Positions 1 through 10,237 of a DNA stretch of 64,000 nucleotides are shown in pieces (the stretch's first letter is position 1; each line of letters begins with the position of its first letter). Position numbers and translations under genes: made by a program. The notes beneath the pieces are model-generated. The model worked only from the letters and a program-made list of their open reading frames with translations. It was not told the DNA's origin and made no database searches. The DNA is from Linanthus parryae (taxonomy: Eukaryota > Streptophyta > Magnoliopsida > Ericales > Polemoniaceae): the NCBI GenBank assembly GCA_023055425.1, contig JALGPY010000003.1, positions 65,332,991 to 65,396,990 of the forward strand, in the 5' to 3' direction.

Positions 1-1728
1 TCAGATTTTCTAACAGTTGATCTAGTCCTAACTCCCCTTCGCTAGTCGGCCCATCGGGGTAAGGTGCTAAATTCTGTCTTCTCTTCCTAACCCTAACCAG
101 AAGTTTTCACCTACCGGTTCAGGTCTGTAGCAATCCTGGTTAGCCACTCCGATCATGCATGAACAGTAACATTCAAAGACAGAATAACTGATAAAAACTG
201 CTGAATTAAGATAGTACGATCGTGAATCCATAATCAAAACGTAGAACTAATCTCTGAAAACGAAACCCTTAGTTCACCGAGAACCTAGGTAAAAGGTTTA
301 TCTACTAAACGACATAATTAACTAACAAAGTTTCAAAAATTCAAAGAGAAGAAGATCAAACGAGTGTCTTGAAATTTGGATTCGCGTTTCCGTGCTCTCG
401 GGGGATGCTCCAACTTCTCCTTGGATGTGTTGATGTCTTTAAAACGGGCCTGGCTGAGTCTTTATATAGTGCTGGAGACGTTTCTGGAACTTGCCTTTAT
501 TTACGAAACTGCCACTGACCAATACCGCCTCGGAGTATGTGTTGTGTGCGTATAATACGCTCAGGGTGTGCGTATAATACGCACACAGTGACCCTGGAAT
601 GTGTTGTCTTCTTTCCTGTGTGCGTATTTGGCCCCACTTTCTGCGTATTTTCCTGTTGTGTGCGTATAATACGCACAGGTGTGCGTAAAATACGCACACA
701 GTGGCCTGTCCTGTCCAGTTTTCTCCCTGTGTGCGTATTTCTCCTCCCCGTGTGCGTATAATACGCACATGTGTGCGTAAAATACGCACACAACACCTTA
801 TGCTACCAAATGTCTGCCCCTTTTCCTGCTGTGTGCGTATAATACGCACAGGTGTGCTTAAAATACGCACACAGCAAGCTTCTCAGCTCCTTTCTGCCTC
901 GGCCTGCGTTTGGACCCGAAACTTGTCAAAATTATCAAAATACCCCTAGGTTAAAACCGCTCCAAATTTTTTCCAATCCTGACTCTGGCCATAGGAAAAC
1001 TGCTGACTGAATTTGGGAGACAAAATCTGAATCCGACTCCTGAACCCTGGGCCCGGTGCCAAAATGACCAAAATACCCCTAGGCCAAAATTGTCCCGGAA
1101 ATCGTTATGAACATGAAATAGTTGCTCCTGATTCAGGACACCGGAAACCGAGACTCTTACTTGGGCGTGGCCTGTCTGGTTCCCACACTAGGCGGGAGGT
1201 CAGTTTTTCGGCCGGACTCCGTTTTAGCATTATAACCTGTTTTAGGAAAGCCCTTGACGTTTTCGTTCTTTTGCCCCTGGTTTCACTTGACAAGTCCAAG
1301 TCAAGCTCAAGATATTGTCAACCGAGCGTATCCCGGTCATTCTCGATTCTGGAGTTTTCTGGTTCCTCAGTCGGTTTTCACTGCCCGTTTCTCCTGCAGT
1401 CTTTCTGTTTTCTATTCCACTCTCCCTTTTACTAGTCTCGATCAAATCTTGCTCCGAGTATTTTCTGCACGTTTCCCTAGGCGAACCCGGTTCGGTCTCG
1501 GCACCCATCCCAATGCACTTCCCAAACCTGTTCCTGTAAAGACAACATGAACAAACCCGCGATCATATCTCGAAATGCGCAAAATAAGCATAAATTCATG
1601 AAGAGCTTATAAACATCTCGTTCTAATTTTCGATGCTTTCCGAGGGTGAATTCTAGCTAAAACATGACTTTCCGACACAATGGCACGTTAACTCAGGCTA
1701 AAAGATAACCCCTATTTGGGCATTATCA
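1..1728 (-). repeat. 3' LTR of copy 1, partial at the window edge
   Basis: Minus-strand 3' LTR. On the minus strand it begins TGATAATGCCC directly after the purine tract, so the plus-strand end is TTATCA at 1728. Its other end lies outside the window; by comparison with the right LTR about 480 bp are missing. It contains the palindrome array at 543-874. The block around 85-330 is clearly similar to 48900-49120 in copy 2, which supports a family relationship. No coding capacity is believed here: the frames over 439-950 are repeats of the palindrome read in several frames. Confidence 0.8.
543..874. repeat. Paired palindrome array A in the LTR
   Basis: Four pairs of a short palindrome lie at about 543-588, 655-703, 750-793 and 828-874. 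The core is GTGCGTATAATACGCAC, two perfect 8-bp arms around one base; the second member usually has GTGCGTAAAATACGCAC. Within a pair the outermost arms (CTGTGTGCGTA and TACGCACACAG in the cleanest pair) are also complementary, so each pair can fold as two small hairpins or one larger one. Half-copies (GTGTGCGTATTT) occur near 618 and 729. The matching part of the right LTR is lost, so its presence there cannot be tested. Confidence 0.85.
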
Positions 1729-4470
1729 AATACCCCCACACTAAACTTTCCTCGTCCCGAGCAACCTCCAGCTATATACTACCAATGCGTACTATCCAAA
1801 ATCAATCCAGAGCGGTGTAACTGCACTTATTTAAGAACAGTAATAGTACTATAAAAACAGTTTATCTTTTTGGTGAGACTGGGAAATCTCTTCAACTCAA
1901 ACTGAAGATCATTAAGTTCTCATATTCCCCAAGGTTTCAGAAACTGCGGTGATCTGAAGAACTTGCGGCCAGCCTAGGTTAGGAACAAGCACGAACACAA
2001 CTTACTTCTGCTTTTACACGCAAACCGAGCGTATCCCTAACGCACACCATAGTGCTTTTACTCCGGGTGTAATGTAAATATGCCGGCTTTGGGACGGTTG
2101 GATAAGTTATTTAGAAGCAATTTCCTAAACGTCACAGCACACTCACACATACCCCAATCTCACACTCCCTCACCAAGATGATAGAAACTGACCCAAATCA
2201 CCTAATATTCTAGACACTCAATTTTCCCAATCCCGGTGTAACTGCCGTTCTCGCTGCAACAATTGTGAACAAATGTGAAATTGTGATAAAAATTGTCGGC
2301 CTGGTGTTTTGAAATAAAATCAATCAAGCACCCTGAATTTTCTGCCTTTGATCTTCCTTCCTTTTTTTTCTTTTTCTATTTTTTCCTTTTCTTTTCTTTT
2401 TTTCGTTTTCTTTTTTTTCATACCTTTTTGCGGGGCAACACAAGAAACAACAATAATATAAACCAGACCAACTCTATGATAAACAAAAACATGGGGTGGC
2501 AGAAAAATACTAAAATAAAATCTGAAACGACCACCCCCACACTAATTTCGAACCATGTAGTCAATCTGTAAAATAATCGCGCTTTTCAAATCGATCCTCC
2601 TCACTCTAAGGATGTCTAAATAGCTCAGCGCGTCCTCCACATAACCCTGTCAACCCAAGGTCCCCATAACGTGCGGAAAAGTTCACGCACTACGGCACTC
2701 CTCATGTGCTCACGGTGTAATTTCGTGAGTCACCGCCACACCGAAGTGTGCTGCCGTCACTATCTCACCCTTTCACACCCTCAAATATAATCGTATGACG
2801 CTCATCCACTATCAAATATGACAATTCTGATCTACCCCAGAAAATCCCCCTCAAATCAACTCCCTCGTGCCATGACGCGTAGGAAAGGTCAAAATACTAA
2901 CAATGATGCGAGTATAAAAAATAGCTTCCTAGGTCAAAAGGTACCAAGAAAAAGGTATAATGGATCAACGGGGCTCACTAGTGGACCTAAGGCGCGGGAC
3001 AGGACGTGAGGTCCCCTATGGCCTATCACTCCACCAAATGATGTGGTGACCGTGATGGCGGGTTGACGACTACCTGGTGACGGTGGTCTGGCAGCTAGTC
3101 GAATACATGGCTCGGGAGACAGCTACCTACGTTTTCTGAAGTGCATTGGCTCTATACACTCCCCTAGACAGATTCTCGCGGTTCTTCCTCACCTAAGTTC
3201 GTCAGTTTCGGGAAATTTTCTATCATTAAGATCTCTCCAGTTTTAAGCTAAATCCTTTGCCCAGTCTCAAAATTTTCAATTTTTATCATTTTTTTTTCAC
3301 TAATTGTTTTTATATATTTTTTTTAATAAAAAATAATGCAGTTACAACGCCACCACCCCCACACTGTATGGTGCCATGCCCTCATGGTACTAGTCATCAG
3401 GCATAAAATCTAGATTGGATGAGCTGGCTTGCCTCATCAAATGGAACAACTGGTTGCATATGCAGAAAAATAAGCGAGAGACAGAAATTGAACCTGTGAA
3501 CCAGGAGTCAATTCTTACAGGTGCTGACTTTTTTTTGGCAGATTTCGGCGGAAAAGGACCGCTGAACGTTCACCAGAAAATTTCTCGACGGGAAGTTGTC
3601 AACCTTCCGGCTCTGTATGCGCTCTTCAAATGTGCAATCCCCGAGCACCATTGTGTGTGACAATGTGCTCCCATAGGGTCGAGTATACTTTTGTACACCG
3701 AGGTCGATTGCTCTGTTCTGCAGAAAAACTGTTCCTGAAAAATCCCCAACTCGTACGATCTCTATGATGGTCGAGTGTGCCAGAGCACACCGGGGTCGAT
3801 TCTTCAAGTTTTCAGAAATCTGCCTTTTCTCTCTTCTTTCACCTTTCCTTCTAAGAAATTTTCCGAATTCGCTTCAAACTCCACAGATCTGTGTATGGAG
3901 GTAGAGAGAAAAAGAGGCCACAAATGGCTCCAACCCGTCGGCCCTAAAAAACCCTACTTTGCCAAAATTACGAAAATGCCCTTCATTTAAAATTTGAGAA
4001 AATTGAAGTTTTGTGCGTATAAAACGCATACAGTGCGTATTATACGCACACAGTGGCATTGGGCAAAAAAAATTCAAAAAGTTTTACAAGGTTGGGCTGC
4101 TGTGTGCGTATTTTACGCACACTGTGCGTATAATACACACAGCAACTCATCCTGGTAAATTTTTTTTTCTTTTTTTAATTTTGGCAGTCTGGGCTGCTGT
4201 GTGCGTATAATAGGCACAGACTGTGCGTAAAATACGCACACCGCAGCCCGAACATAGAATTTTTTTCTTTCTCTCTACCCCCCTGTGCACGTATTATACA
4301 CACAGGATGTGCGTAAAATACGCACACAAAGTATTTATGCTCCGTTTTGTTCTCGTTTCCTACTCTGCTGTATCTTCACATGCTCAATTCAAAGTCAATA
4401 CCCACTCATATTACCTCTCTAGAAATTCAAAACTTAAAATAAAAACTAAAATAATTTAAACCAACTTACT
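1729..4470 (-). other. Non-coding internal 3' region of copy 1
   Basis: Between the purine tract and the pol remnant. No convincing protein is seen. It holds a pyrimidine-rich run at 2362-2428 (polypurine on the element strand), a T-rich stretch at about 3280-3330, and blocks also found in copy 2: for example the text around 3020-3110 matches about 50580-50670, and 3350-3390 matches about 50780-50820. Long non-coding 3' regions are usual in Athila-type elements. The second palindrome array lies at its right end. Confidence 0.65.
4011..4328. repeat. Paired palindrome array B in the internal 3' region
   Basis: Four more pairs of the GTGCGTAT/ATACGCAC palindrome lie at about 4011-4053, 4100-4142, 4197-4241 and 4282-4328, with some degenerate arms. 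The third pair is enclosed by extra complementary arms GGGCTGC (4191-4197) and GCAGCCC (4243-4249), giving a potential hairpin of about 59 bases. The pair number and pair spacing match array A in the LTR, about 3.4 kb away. Confidence 0.85.
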
Positions 4471-4559
4471 ATGTTAGGTTGCCTCCCAACCAGCGCTTTT
4501 AATTTACGATCAACGGCCCGACCCAGTTACCTCATGTTTGCTCAAGGGATGTCAAAACA

Positions 4560-5047
4560 ATCAACCTTGACGTCCGCTTACGGGCCAAAATATGGCTTGA
4601 CCCGGTTTCCACTCACCCTGAAAGTTGTACTGTCATCCAGATTCTCCAATTCAACCGCATCCCATTAAAGTACCTCTTTGATGATATACGGTCCTGACCA
4701 CCGAGATCTCAATTTTCCTAGGAAAAACTGCTTCCGAGACTCGCAGAGAAGTACTTTCTGCCCTTCTTGAAACTGCTTTGGTTGTGCTAAAGTTTGATGG
4801 CTCGGGAGCGGTTTCAGCTCTAGGGTTGGTGGCTCTTTGAGTGACGGGACCAGGGCCAATTTCTGCCCACTTTTTCCGTCCAGCTGTAAACTGGTCCGGT
4901 TTTCAACTTGCATGGCCTACTCCTCCTGGAGTCTCTCCTCGTTCTATCTGTCCACTCTGTCAATCTCTGCCCATAGCTCGTCCATCTCCTCGTTTTCCCA
5001 TCCTTCTTCGACTACCTCCACTGCGAAGATGTCTTCATGCTCGTAAT
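4560..5047 (-). pseudogene. Pol remnant: linker joined to integrase C-terminus
   Basis: Minus-strand coding remnant. From right to left it reads the acidic linker after the protease, then the start of the conserved pre-RT segment (TLELKPLPSH), and then directly the integrase C-terminal tail (EGQKVLL, GKLRSRWSGPYIIKEV). The whole RT, RNase H and integrase catalytic region, normally about 3 kb, is absent between these two. Stops occur in the linker and after the tail (TAA at about 4665). It continues the protease reading interrupted by the hAT-type insertion at 5056-5817. It cannot give a polymerase; any activity would depend on proteins from a complete relative. Confidence 0.75.
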
Positions 5048-5055
5048 AATGCGGT

Positions 5056-5817
5056 TAGGGATGGCAATGTGGTTCGATCCGATCCGAAATCCGAGTGATT
5101 CGATCCGAATGGATCAAGTCCAAATCCGATCCATTTTAAAATGGATCGGATATGGATATTAAAAATCAAAATCCGATCCGTATCCGGATTCGATCCGAGT
5201 ATATTAGGATATCCGATGGATATCCGACCCGAAAGGATCCGAACACACATAGTTTTACAAAAACACCCTTAAACTTATAAAAAAAATTATGTTTTTACTT
5301 ACATATATATAAACACATTACACATATCACTACACATTATGTTTTCAGGCCTGAAGAAAATATTCTACAATGGTTATGGACAATTTTAGTGTTGTTTTGA
5401 TTCAACTTGTAGACAATTTTAGACATTATTGGTGCCTTAAACCTTTGAATGGCTTGCTTATATTTCTTGGTTGATTTACGTTTGTCATATTGGTAAAATA
5501 TTTTTAATATATTCTTACTTCTTAGGCATTTTTTTGTGTAGTGACTCTTTTTACTTATTTTTCTGAATTTTTGTGTATTTTTTATGAGAAGTAAAAAAAT
5601 GCCCAGGATCCGAATTTGGATCCGAATCAGATCCGTTTTTGGAGATTTGGATTGTCGGATCGAATACGGATATTGTAAATTAAATCCGGTCCGAATTCGA
5701 TCCGAATCCGTTTAGGATCCGGTCGGATTTGGATCGAATATGGATCCACTTATTTTGATCGGATTCGGATATGGATATAGGTGGATCCGATCCGAATCCG
5801 ATCCATTGCCATCCCTA
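5056..5817. mobile_element. Non-autonomous hAT-type element with 8-bp target duplication
   Basis: A 762-bp insertion with terminal inverted repeats TAGGGATGGCAATG at 5056-5069 and CATTGCCATCCCTA at 5804-5817. The 8-bp direct repeat AATGCGGT flanks it at 5048-5055 and 5818-5825. Removing it rejoins the protease-linker reading of the host element. Both ends carry many copies of a GGATCCGAAT-like motif in opposite orientation, so the ends are long inverted repeats; the middle (about 5270-5600) is AT-rich. No transposase is visible. An 8-bp duplication and TAGGG-type ends are typical of hAT elements. Confidence 0.9.
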
Positions 5818-5825
5818 AATGCGGT

Positions 5826-7997
5826 AGTTGCATATTTTTGAAAACGTTGAACTTCACCTTGTCTTCATTAATTTGCATAGTCAATTCTCCGCTCTTGCAG
5901 TTTATCATGGCTTCTCCAGTGGCCAGAAATGGTCTACCCAGAATGAGTGGTACGTCTCCTGCTTTCATGTCCAGAATTACAAAATCTGCCAGAAAAATCA
6001 ATTCTCCGACTTTCACCTGAATATCTTCAATAACTCCGTAAGCCTGCTTCACGGATCTGTCTGCCATCTGCAGCTTGATTCTGGCGGACCTGAGTTCACC
6101 GATTTTCAGACTTTTGAAAATTGATAAGGGCATTAGATTGATGTTGGCCCCTAGGTCACACAGAGCCTTTCCTGTGTAAGCATTACCTAGGGTCATCGGG
6201 TTAACAAAACTGCCAGGGTCCTTCCTTTTCCTCGGTAGCCCATTCTTCACACAATCGCTCACTTCTGCCGTCAGATTTATCGTCTCGAAATCGCTCATAC
6301 GTTTCCGTCCATACAAAATATCTTTGAGGAACTTGGCATAAGTTGGCATCTTTGCCAACGCCTCCGCAAAATGTATGTTGATCTGCAGCTGTTTGAACAT
6401 CTCGAGAAATCTCGCGTAGTCCTTGCTATCATCCCTTTTCCGTGTCTTCGAAGGATACGGCACCTCCTTGGAGATAAGTACCGTTTCTGCTTCCTTTTTA
6501 TCATGCACTGCATCCTGCTCAACCGAGCCCTTCGGCTGGGGGCGGTCGGCTGAGCTGTTATGCTGGCCAAATACTTCGCGTTCAACTTCTTTCGATTTTT
6601 CTGCACGTGCATGGCTAGGATACAGCGGATCCTGTAGCCCTAATCTACTCCAAGTGGTGATGGCATTGATCAGAGCACGTGGATTGTTTACTGTATTCGA
6701 GGGTAAGTTCCCTGGCGCTCTCTCAATTAGCTGCTCGGCTAACTGCCCAACCTGTACCTCTTAAGCGCGCAGTGACGTTTTGGTCGTCTGCACGTCGGCT
6801 GTCAGGGCGTCCATATGCGCAAACCGGGATTCCATGGTCTGAAACATGGATTCATTTTTCTTCATTTGGGCATTGTACTGCTGTGCTGATGGTCCTGGCT
6901 GAACCTGCGGTGTCGGTGCGGCCTGCTGAGCCGGTGGCCTGTGCTGGAATCCCGATGCATAAATTGTAGAATTTGGGTTTCCGTACCGGAACCCGGGATG
7001 ATCTCTCGTACACTGTCTGTACCGGCTCGGATCCCACTGCTGCTGTACATAATTGGTATCTTCGGTTCTGAGCTCCTCAATGGCTGCGTCCAAATCTGGT
7101 TCTCCTACTGCTGCAACAGCCTTCTTGTCCGAGTAGGCTTTCTTAACCAAGTCTTGCACGATCTTGGCCAGATTATCTATCCGGTCGTCTTCTGCTGGCT
7201 CAGCTCAGGCCGTGATTATGCGATCGTCAAACAGTCAAGTGTCCTGCTTGGCTAACTGCTTCATCAGCTCAGAGGCCCCGTCTTTGTCCACATGGTACAG
7301 AAAATTACCTTCGGCTTCTCTGTCAATCCTGTCAGCACTTTCCCTGTCTAAGGCATGATAGAATACCTGTAGAATCTTCGCGTCTCCAAAACCCTGGTTC
7401 GGGCATCTCTTTACCAATCTCATCAGTCTATCCCATGCGTCTACCACCGTCTGCCCCATATTATGCTTGAACGAAATAATCTCGCTTTGTAATTGAATGA
7501 CCCAGGCAGCGGGGTAAAATTTGGCCAAAAAATCCGTGACGCGTCCTTCCCATGTAGTGATGGATCTGGGTGGTCGGGATTCGAGCCAGTCTTTGGCCAC
7601 TCCGTATAGGCAATATGAAAAGAGAATTATCATGAGTGCCTCTGCTTCAACTCCCTTATACCCGGACTTTGTTGCAGTAGTCCTCGAATTTCACGATGAA
7701 GTCGTTCGGGTCTTCGTCAGCTTTGCCATGGAATGGGCAGAGGGTCTGAACAGTCTGGATGGTGGATGGTTTTATATCAAAGTGTTCTGCGGTGATCTCA
7801 GGCACCACAATAGCTCGTTCATGCCCTCCCGTGGGGACTTCAAAATTCTCCACCAATGCCTTCCCAGACCGGTTATATGTCCTCTGGTTGTTCCGGGCGG
7901 CAAAGCCTGCTGCGATCAGATCTTCGATGTACCAAGCCATCTGGGTCGAGGTACGTGTCTCGGGCAGTTCTGGCGTTCCTTCAGTATTGTCGCCCAT
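5826..7997 (-). pseudogene. Gag-protease of copy 1, broken
   Basis: Minus-strand gag-protease. The start is taken at 7997 (MGDNTEG), 130 bases inside the primer site. A gag core follows (about 7630-7240: KDWLESRPP, LAKFYP, QTVVDAWDRLMRLV), then a Q/P-rich stretch and a basic linker, then the aspartic protease with ALCDLGANINLMPL near 6125-6170 and the conserved ILGRPFLATG near 5930-5960. Gag packages the RNA and protease cuts the polyprotein in the particle. Several stops and frame changes divide it (for example near 6762 and between 7235 and 7160), and the hAT-type insertion splits its end. The same protein order appears in copy 2 (52490-53219 and 63177 onward). It is a retroelement gene, not a host gene. 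Confidence 0.85.
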
Positions 7998-8110
7998 CCT
8001 GAAAAAACAGAGATCTCAAGAGCAGTGAGATAACAGAAAAATCAAAAAATAAAAATAAAAAAGAAAAACTCTGAAAATTAATTTTGACTACTAAATAAAC
8101 CCTAAAAATT

Positions 8111-8127
8111 CCCCGAAAACGGCGCCA
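8111..8127 (-). other. Primer binding site of copy 1
   Basis: On the minus strand TGGCGCCGTTTTCGGGG lies six bases inside the LTR end. TGGCGCCGT is the usual start of an Asp-tRNA primer site, as used by Athila-type elements. It fixes the element orientation and the right LTR boundary. Confidence 0.8.
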
Positions 8128-8133
8128 AAAACT

Positions 8134-8690
8134 TGATGCGCTTTCTAGCGTGCTATTCGCAAGTGTACGAATCAAGTAATATAGAGAGTATTTTCAACTC
8201 GGATTATCGATCCCACAGGGACTTTGCAGGTTGTTCTAGTAATCAGTTTTAACGAACAGAGTGTAAAAAGGAGGAATATTTTGAGAGTTTGCTTACTAAC
8301 CAAGTACTGAAAGTAAATAACTGAAACGTAAATCTTTTTGTGAGAATTTTCTGAATAATCTTAAGTTTGTAAAACTAGGGTTTGAGATACTAGATCCCGG
8401 GATCCCCTAGGGTCTCTACAGATTTTTCATTCTAGTTTGATATGAAAACACACAACAGTCTCGTTTTCCGTTCCACGTACCAATGGTGCAATATCTTCTC
8501 TTTTCCTGCACGCTATCACGATCCTGCAGACTTTCGGATTCGTGTTAAGCTGCCTAAATCTGCAGTCTTGTTCTAAGCCTGCTAGGGTTTCTAACCTGTC
8601 CTGATGGCCCAGGTCAGATTCTCTAACAGTTGGTCTCAACGATTTCAGGCTAGTCCTAACTCCCCTTCGCTAGTCGGCCCATCGGGGTAA
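8134..8690 (-). repeat. 5' LTR of copy 1, truncated by CACTA DNA
   Basis: Starts TGATGCGC in plus orientation next to the primer site and runs to TCGGGGTAA at 8690, where CACTA sequence begins. 8614-8690 matches window positions 1-61 apart from a short extra block (about 8638-8652). The rest of this LTR is absent on the other side of the CACTA element. Confidence 0.8.
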
Positions 8691-9947
8691 CACTACTACA
8701 AAAGTAGGCTGACACGATAGTTTTTAATATGGCGGTAGTAAAATCTGCCGTTTATTAGACACAGGTACGTCTGTTTTTAATGAACCGTCGCATTTGTTTA
8801 ACTTAACGGCAGTTTAATGAAACCGCCGTAAATTTAACGGCGGAAAATGGAAATTCGCCCTATTAGTACGGCGGTAATAGTGTTTTACGCCGTTTATTAT
8901 TCGTCGGTTGCATAAACCGTCCTACAGTTAAGGCGGTTTATAAATTCTCGCGCTGTTATTTATTACCCGTTGGTTTCCAAAACCGCCTTACCAATATATT
9001 TTTTTATTAGAAAATAATAATAATATTATTAAATCTGGGCCCTTGATTGAGATTAAATCTAGACCATCCATGATAACCCTATCCTTATAAACCAACAACC
9101 TCTCTCTTTATTCCACACTTCCGCCTCCTCTTCCTACTGAACCAGGTTCATCTCCCCCATTCATCCCTCTCCCTCTTCCCCTCACCAGACAACACAATCG
9201 ACAACAACCATCATCAGACGACACCACACGTTCTTCTTCACCTTTGATCTGGCCACCGATACACGATCTCTCCTGCCATTTTTTCCTTCTCTCTTCTCTC
9301 TTTTTCGATCAGAAGACCTGGATTCGATATGGATTACTATGTTTACTATCTTGGCTTTCATACTCCTGGTATGCATATCCCTCGATTTGGATTCAAGAAG
9401 CGTCGTCGCCGTCGCCGCGTTCTCAATACTTCGTTGGCGACCCAACAGGGCACTCCTCTCTCTATCTCTCTCTCCCCCCCCCCCTCCGTCATAATCACCC
9501 TTCTTCCTCGATCTGGTTTCATCACTTGTGTTCTTCAACTTCAAAATCTTCAAAACGAAGATAAGATCTGGATTTCCTTTTGTTGGGAAATGATGTGCAG
9601 GATGATTACCAAAATACCACGAATAAACAAATGAAATAAATGATGTGCAGGGATGATGACCAAAAACAACGAATAAAAAAAAATGAAATAATTAAAAAAA
9701 TACCAAAAAAAACGAAAATAATAATAAGGTTAAATAATTATTATATAAAACAATTCTGTAAGGCGGTTTGTGAAAACAGACTTCTTTTACAAGAGTTTAC
9801 ATTGGGTTTTGAGGCGGTTTCTTGCAACCTCCGAAAAAGAATTTTGTGTCGCTTTAAACCGCCCTTTTGACATTAACGACGGCAGTCATGGCGGCACAAA
9901 TAAAACCGCCGAAAAAACCGTCGTTTGTTGTTTTAAGGCGGTTTTTG
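8691..9947. mobile_element. Small CACTA (EnSpm-like) element, right end lost
   Basis: Begins CACTACTACAAAAGTAGG at 8691, a typical CACTA terminus. Both ends are dense in the short subterminal motif GGCGGTTT or its complement AAACCGCC (about 8730-8990 and 9755-9946). The middle (about 9050-9600) is C/T-rich and then A-rich, without a transposase, so it is non-autonomous; the C/T-rich part resembles the 5' leader of a plant gene and may be captured host DNA. The expected closing ...TAGTG is missing: the sequence passes at TTTTTG (9942-9947) into gypsy LTR DNA. Open frames here are low-complexity and not believed. Confidence 0.75.
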
Positions 9948-10237
9948 TCCGTGCATTCATTTGCCTCTTAATTGTCTCTTTGCCTAGCTGTGACTTACAA
10001 TAGAGACCTCTAAGTCCTAATACCGTGTTCAAGCTTCGAGGACAAAGCTTAATGCAAGGAGGAAAGGATGTAACAACTCGTATTTTCATCTAGGGGTGTT
10101 TTAGTAAATTGGCTCAACGTTTAGACTTTCGGAATTGTGACAACCTATTAGTTCAATATTATAATAAGTGTGATAGCATAGTGATAAATTATTCGTTGTT
10201 TATTCTTATAATGTTACATTTTTTTAGCAATACTATG
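9943..10237 (+). repeat. Left LTR of the TR-GAG element, first piece
   Basis: Matches 30575-30880 in the right copy. The canonical-looking LTR start TGTAACAACTCG is at 10069; the 126 bases before it also match the right copy, where they lie between two purine-tract/LTR-start signals. The piece ends with CTATG (10233-10237), the target site of the Tat insertion, and resumes at 25252 with the duplicated CTATG. Confidence 0.8.

Larger units (their letters stand above)
1..8690 (-). mobile_element. Athila-like Ty3/Gypsy element lacking RT-RNaseH-integrase core (copy 1)
   Basis: A retrotransposon on the minus strand, cut by the window edge on the left and by a CACTA element on the right. Seen directly: an LTR to 1728, a purine tract next to it on the minus strand (plus strand TACCCCCACACT), an internal region, a primer site TGGCGCCGTTTTCGGGG at 8127-8111, and the second LTR from 8134. 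The first 60 bases of the window recur at 8614-8689, which proves the LTR pairing and implies an LTR of about 2.2 kb. The coding part is gag plus aspartic protease; reading then jumps from the start of the RT region to the integrase C-terminus, so it cannot mobilise itself. The family call rests on the protease type and the Asp-tRNA-like primer site. A hAT-type element at 5056-5817 interrupts it. Confidence 0.8.

Noticed and set aside
439..949. Several overlapping open frames with repeats of CVRI(I/L)RT
   Set aside because: They are the GTGCGTATAATACGCAC palindrome read in different frames and both strands, not proteins.
9182..9634. Open frames in the CACTA element
   Set aside because: Low-complexity C/T-rich and Arg/Ser-rich readings without family motifs; left as possible captured leader DNA.
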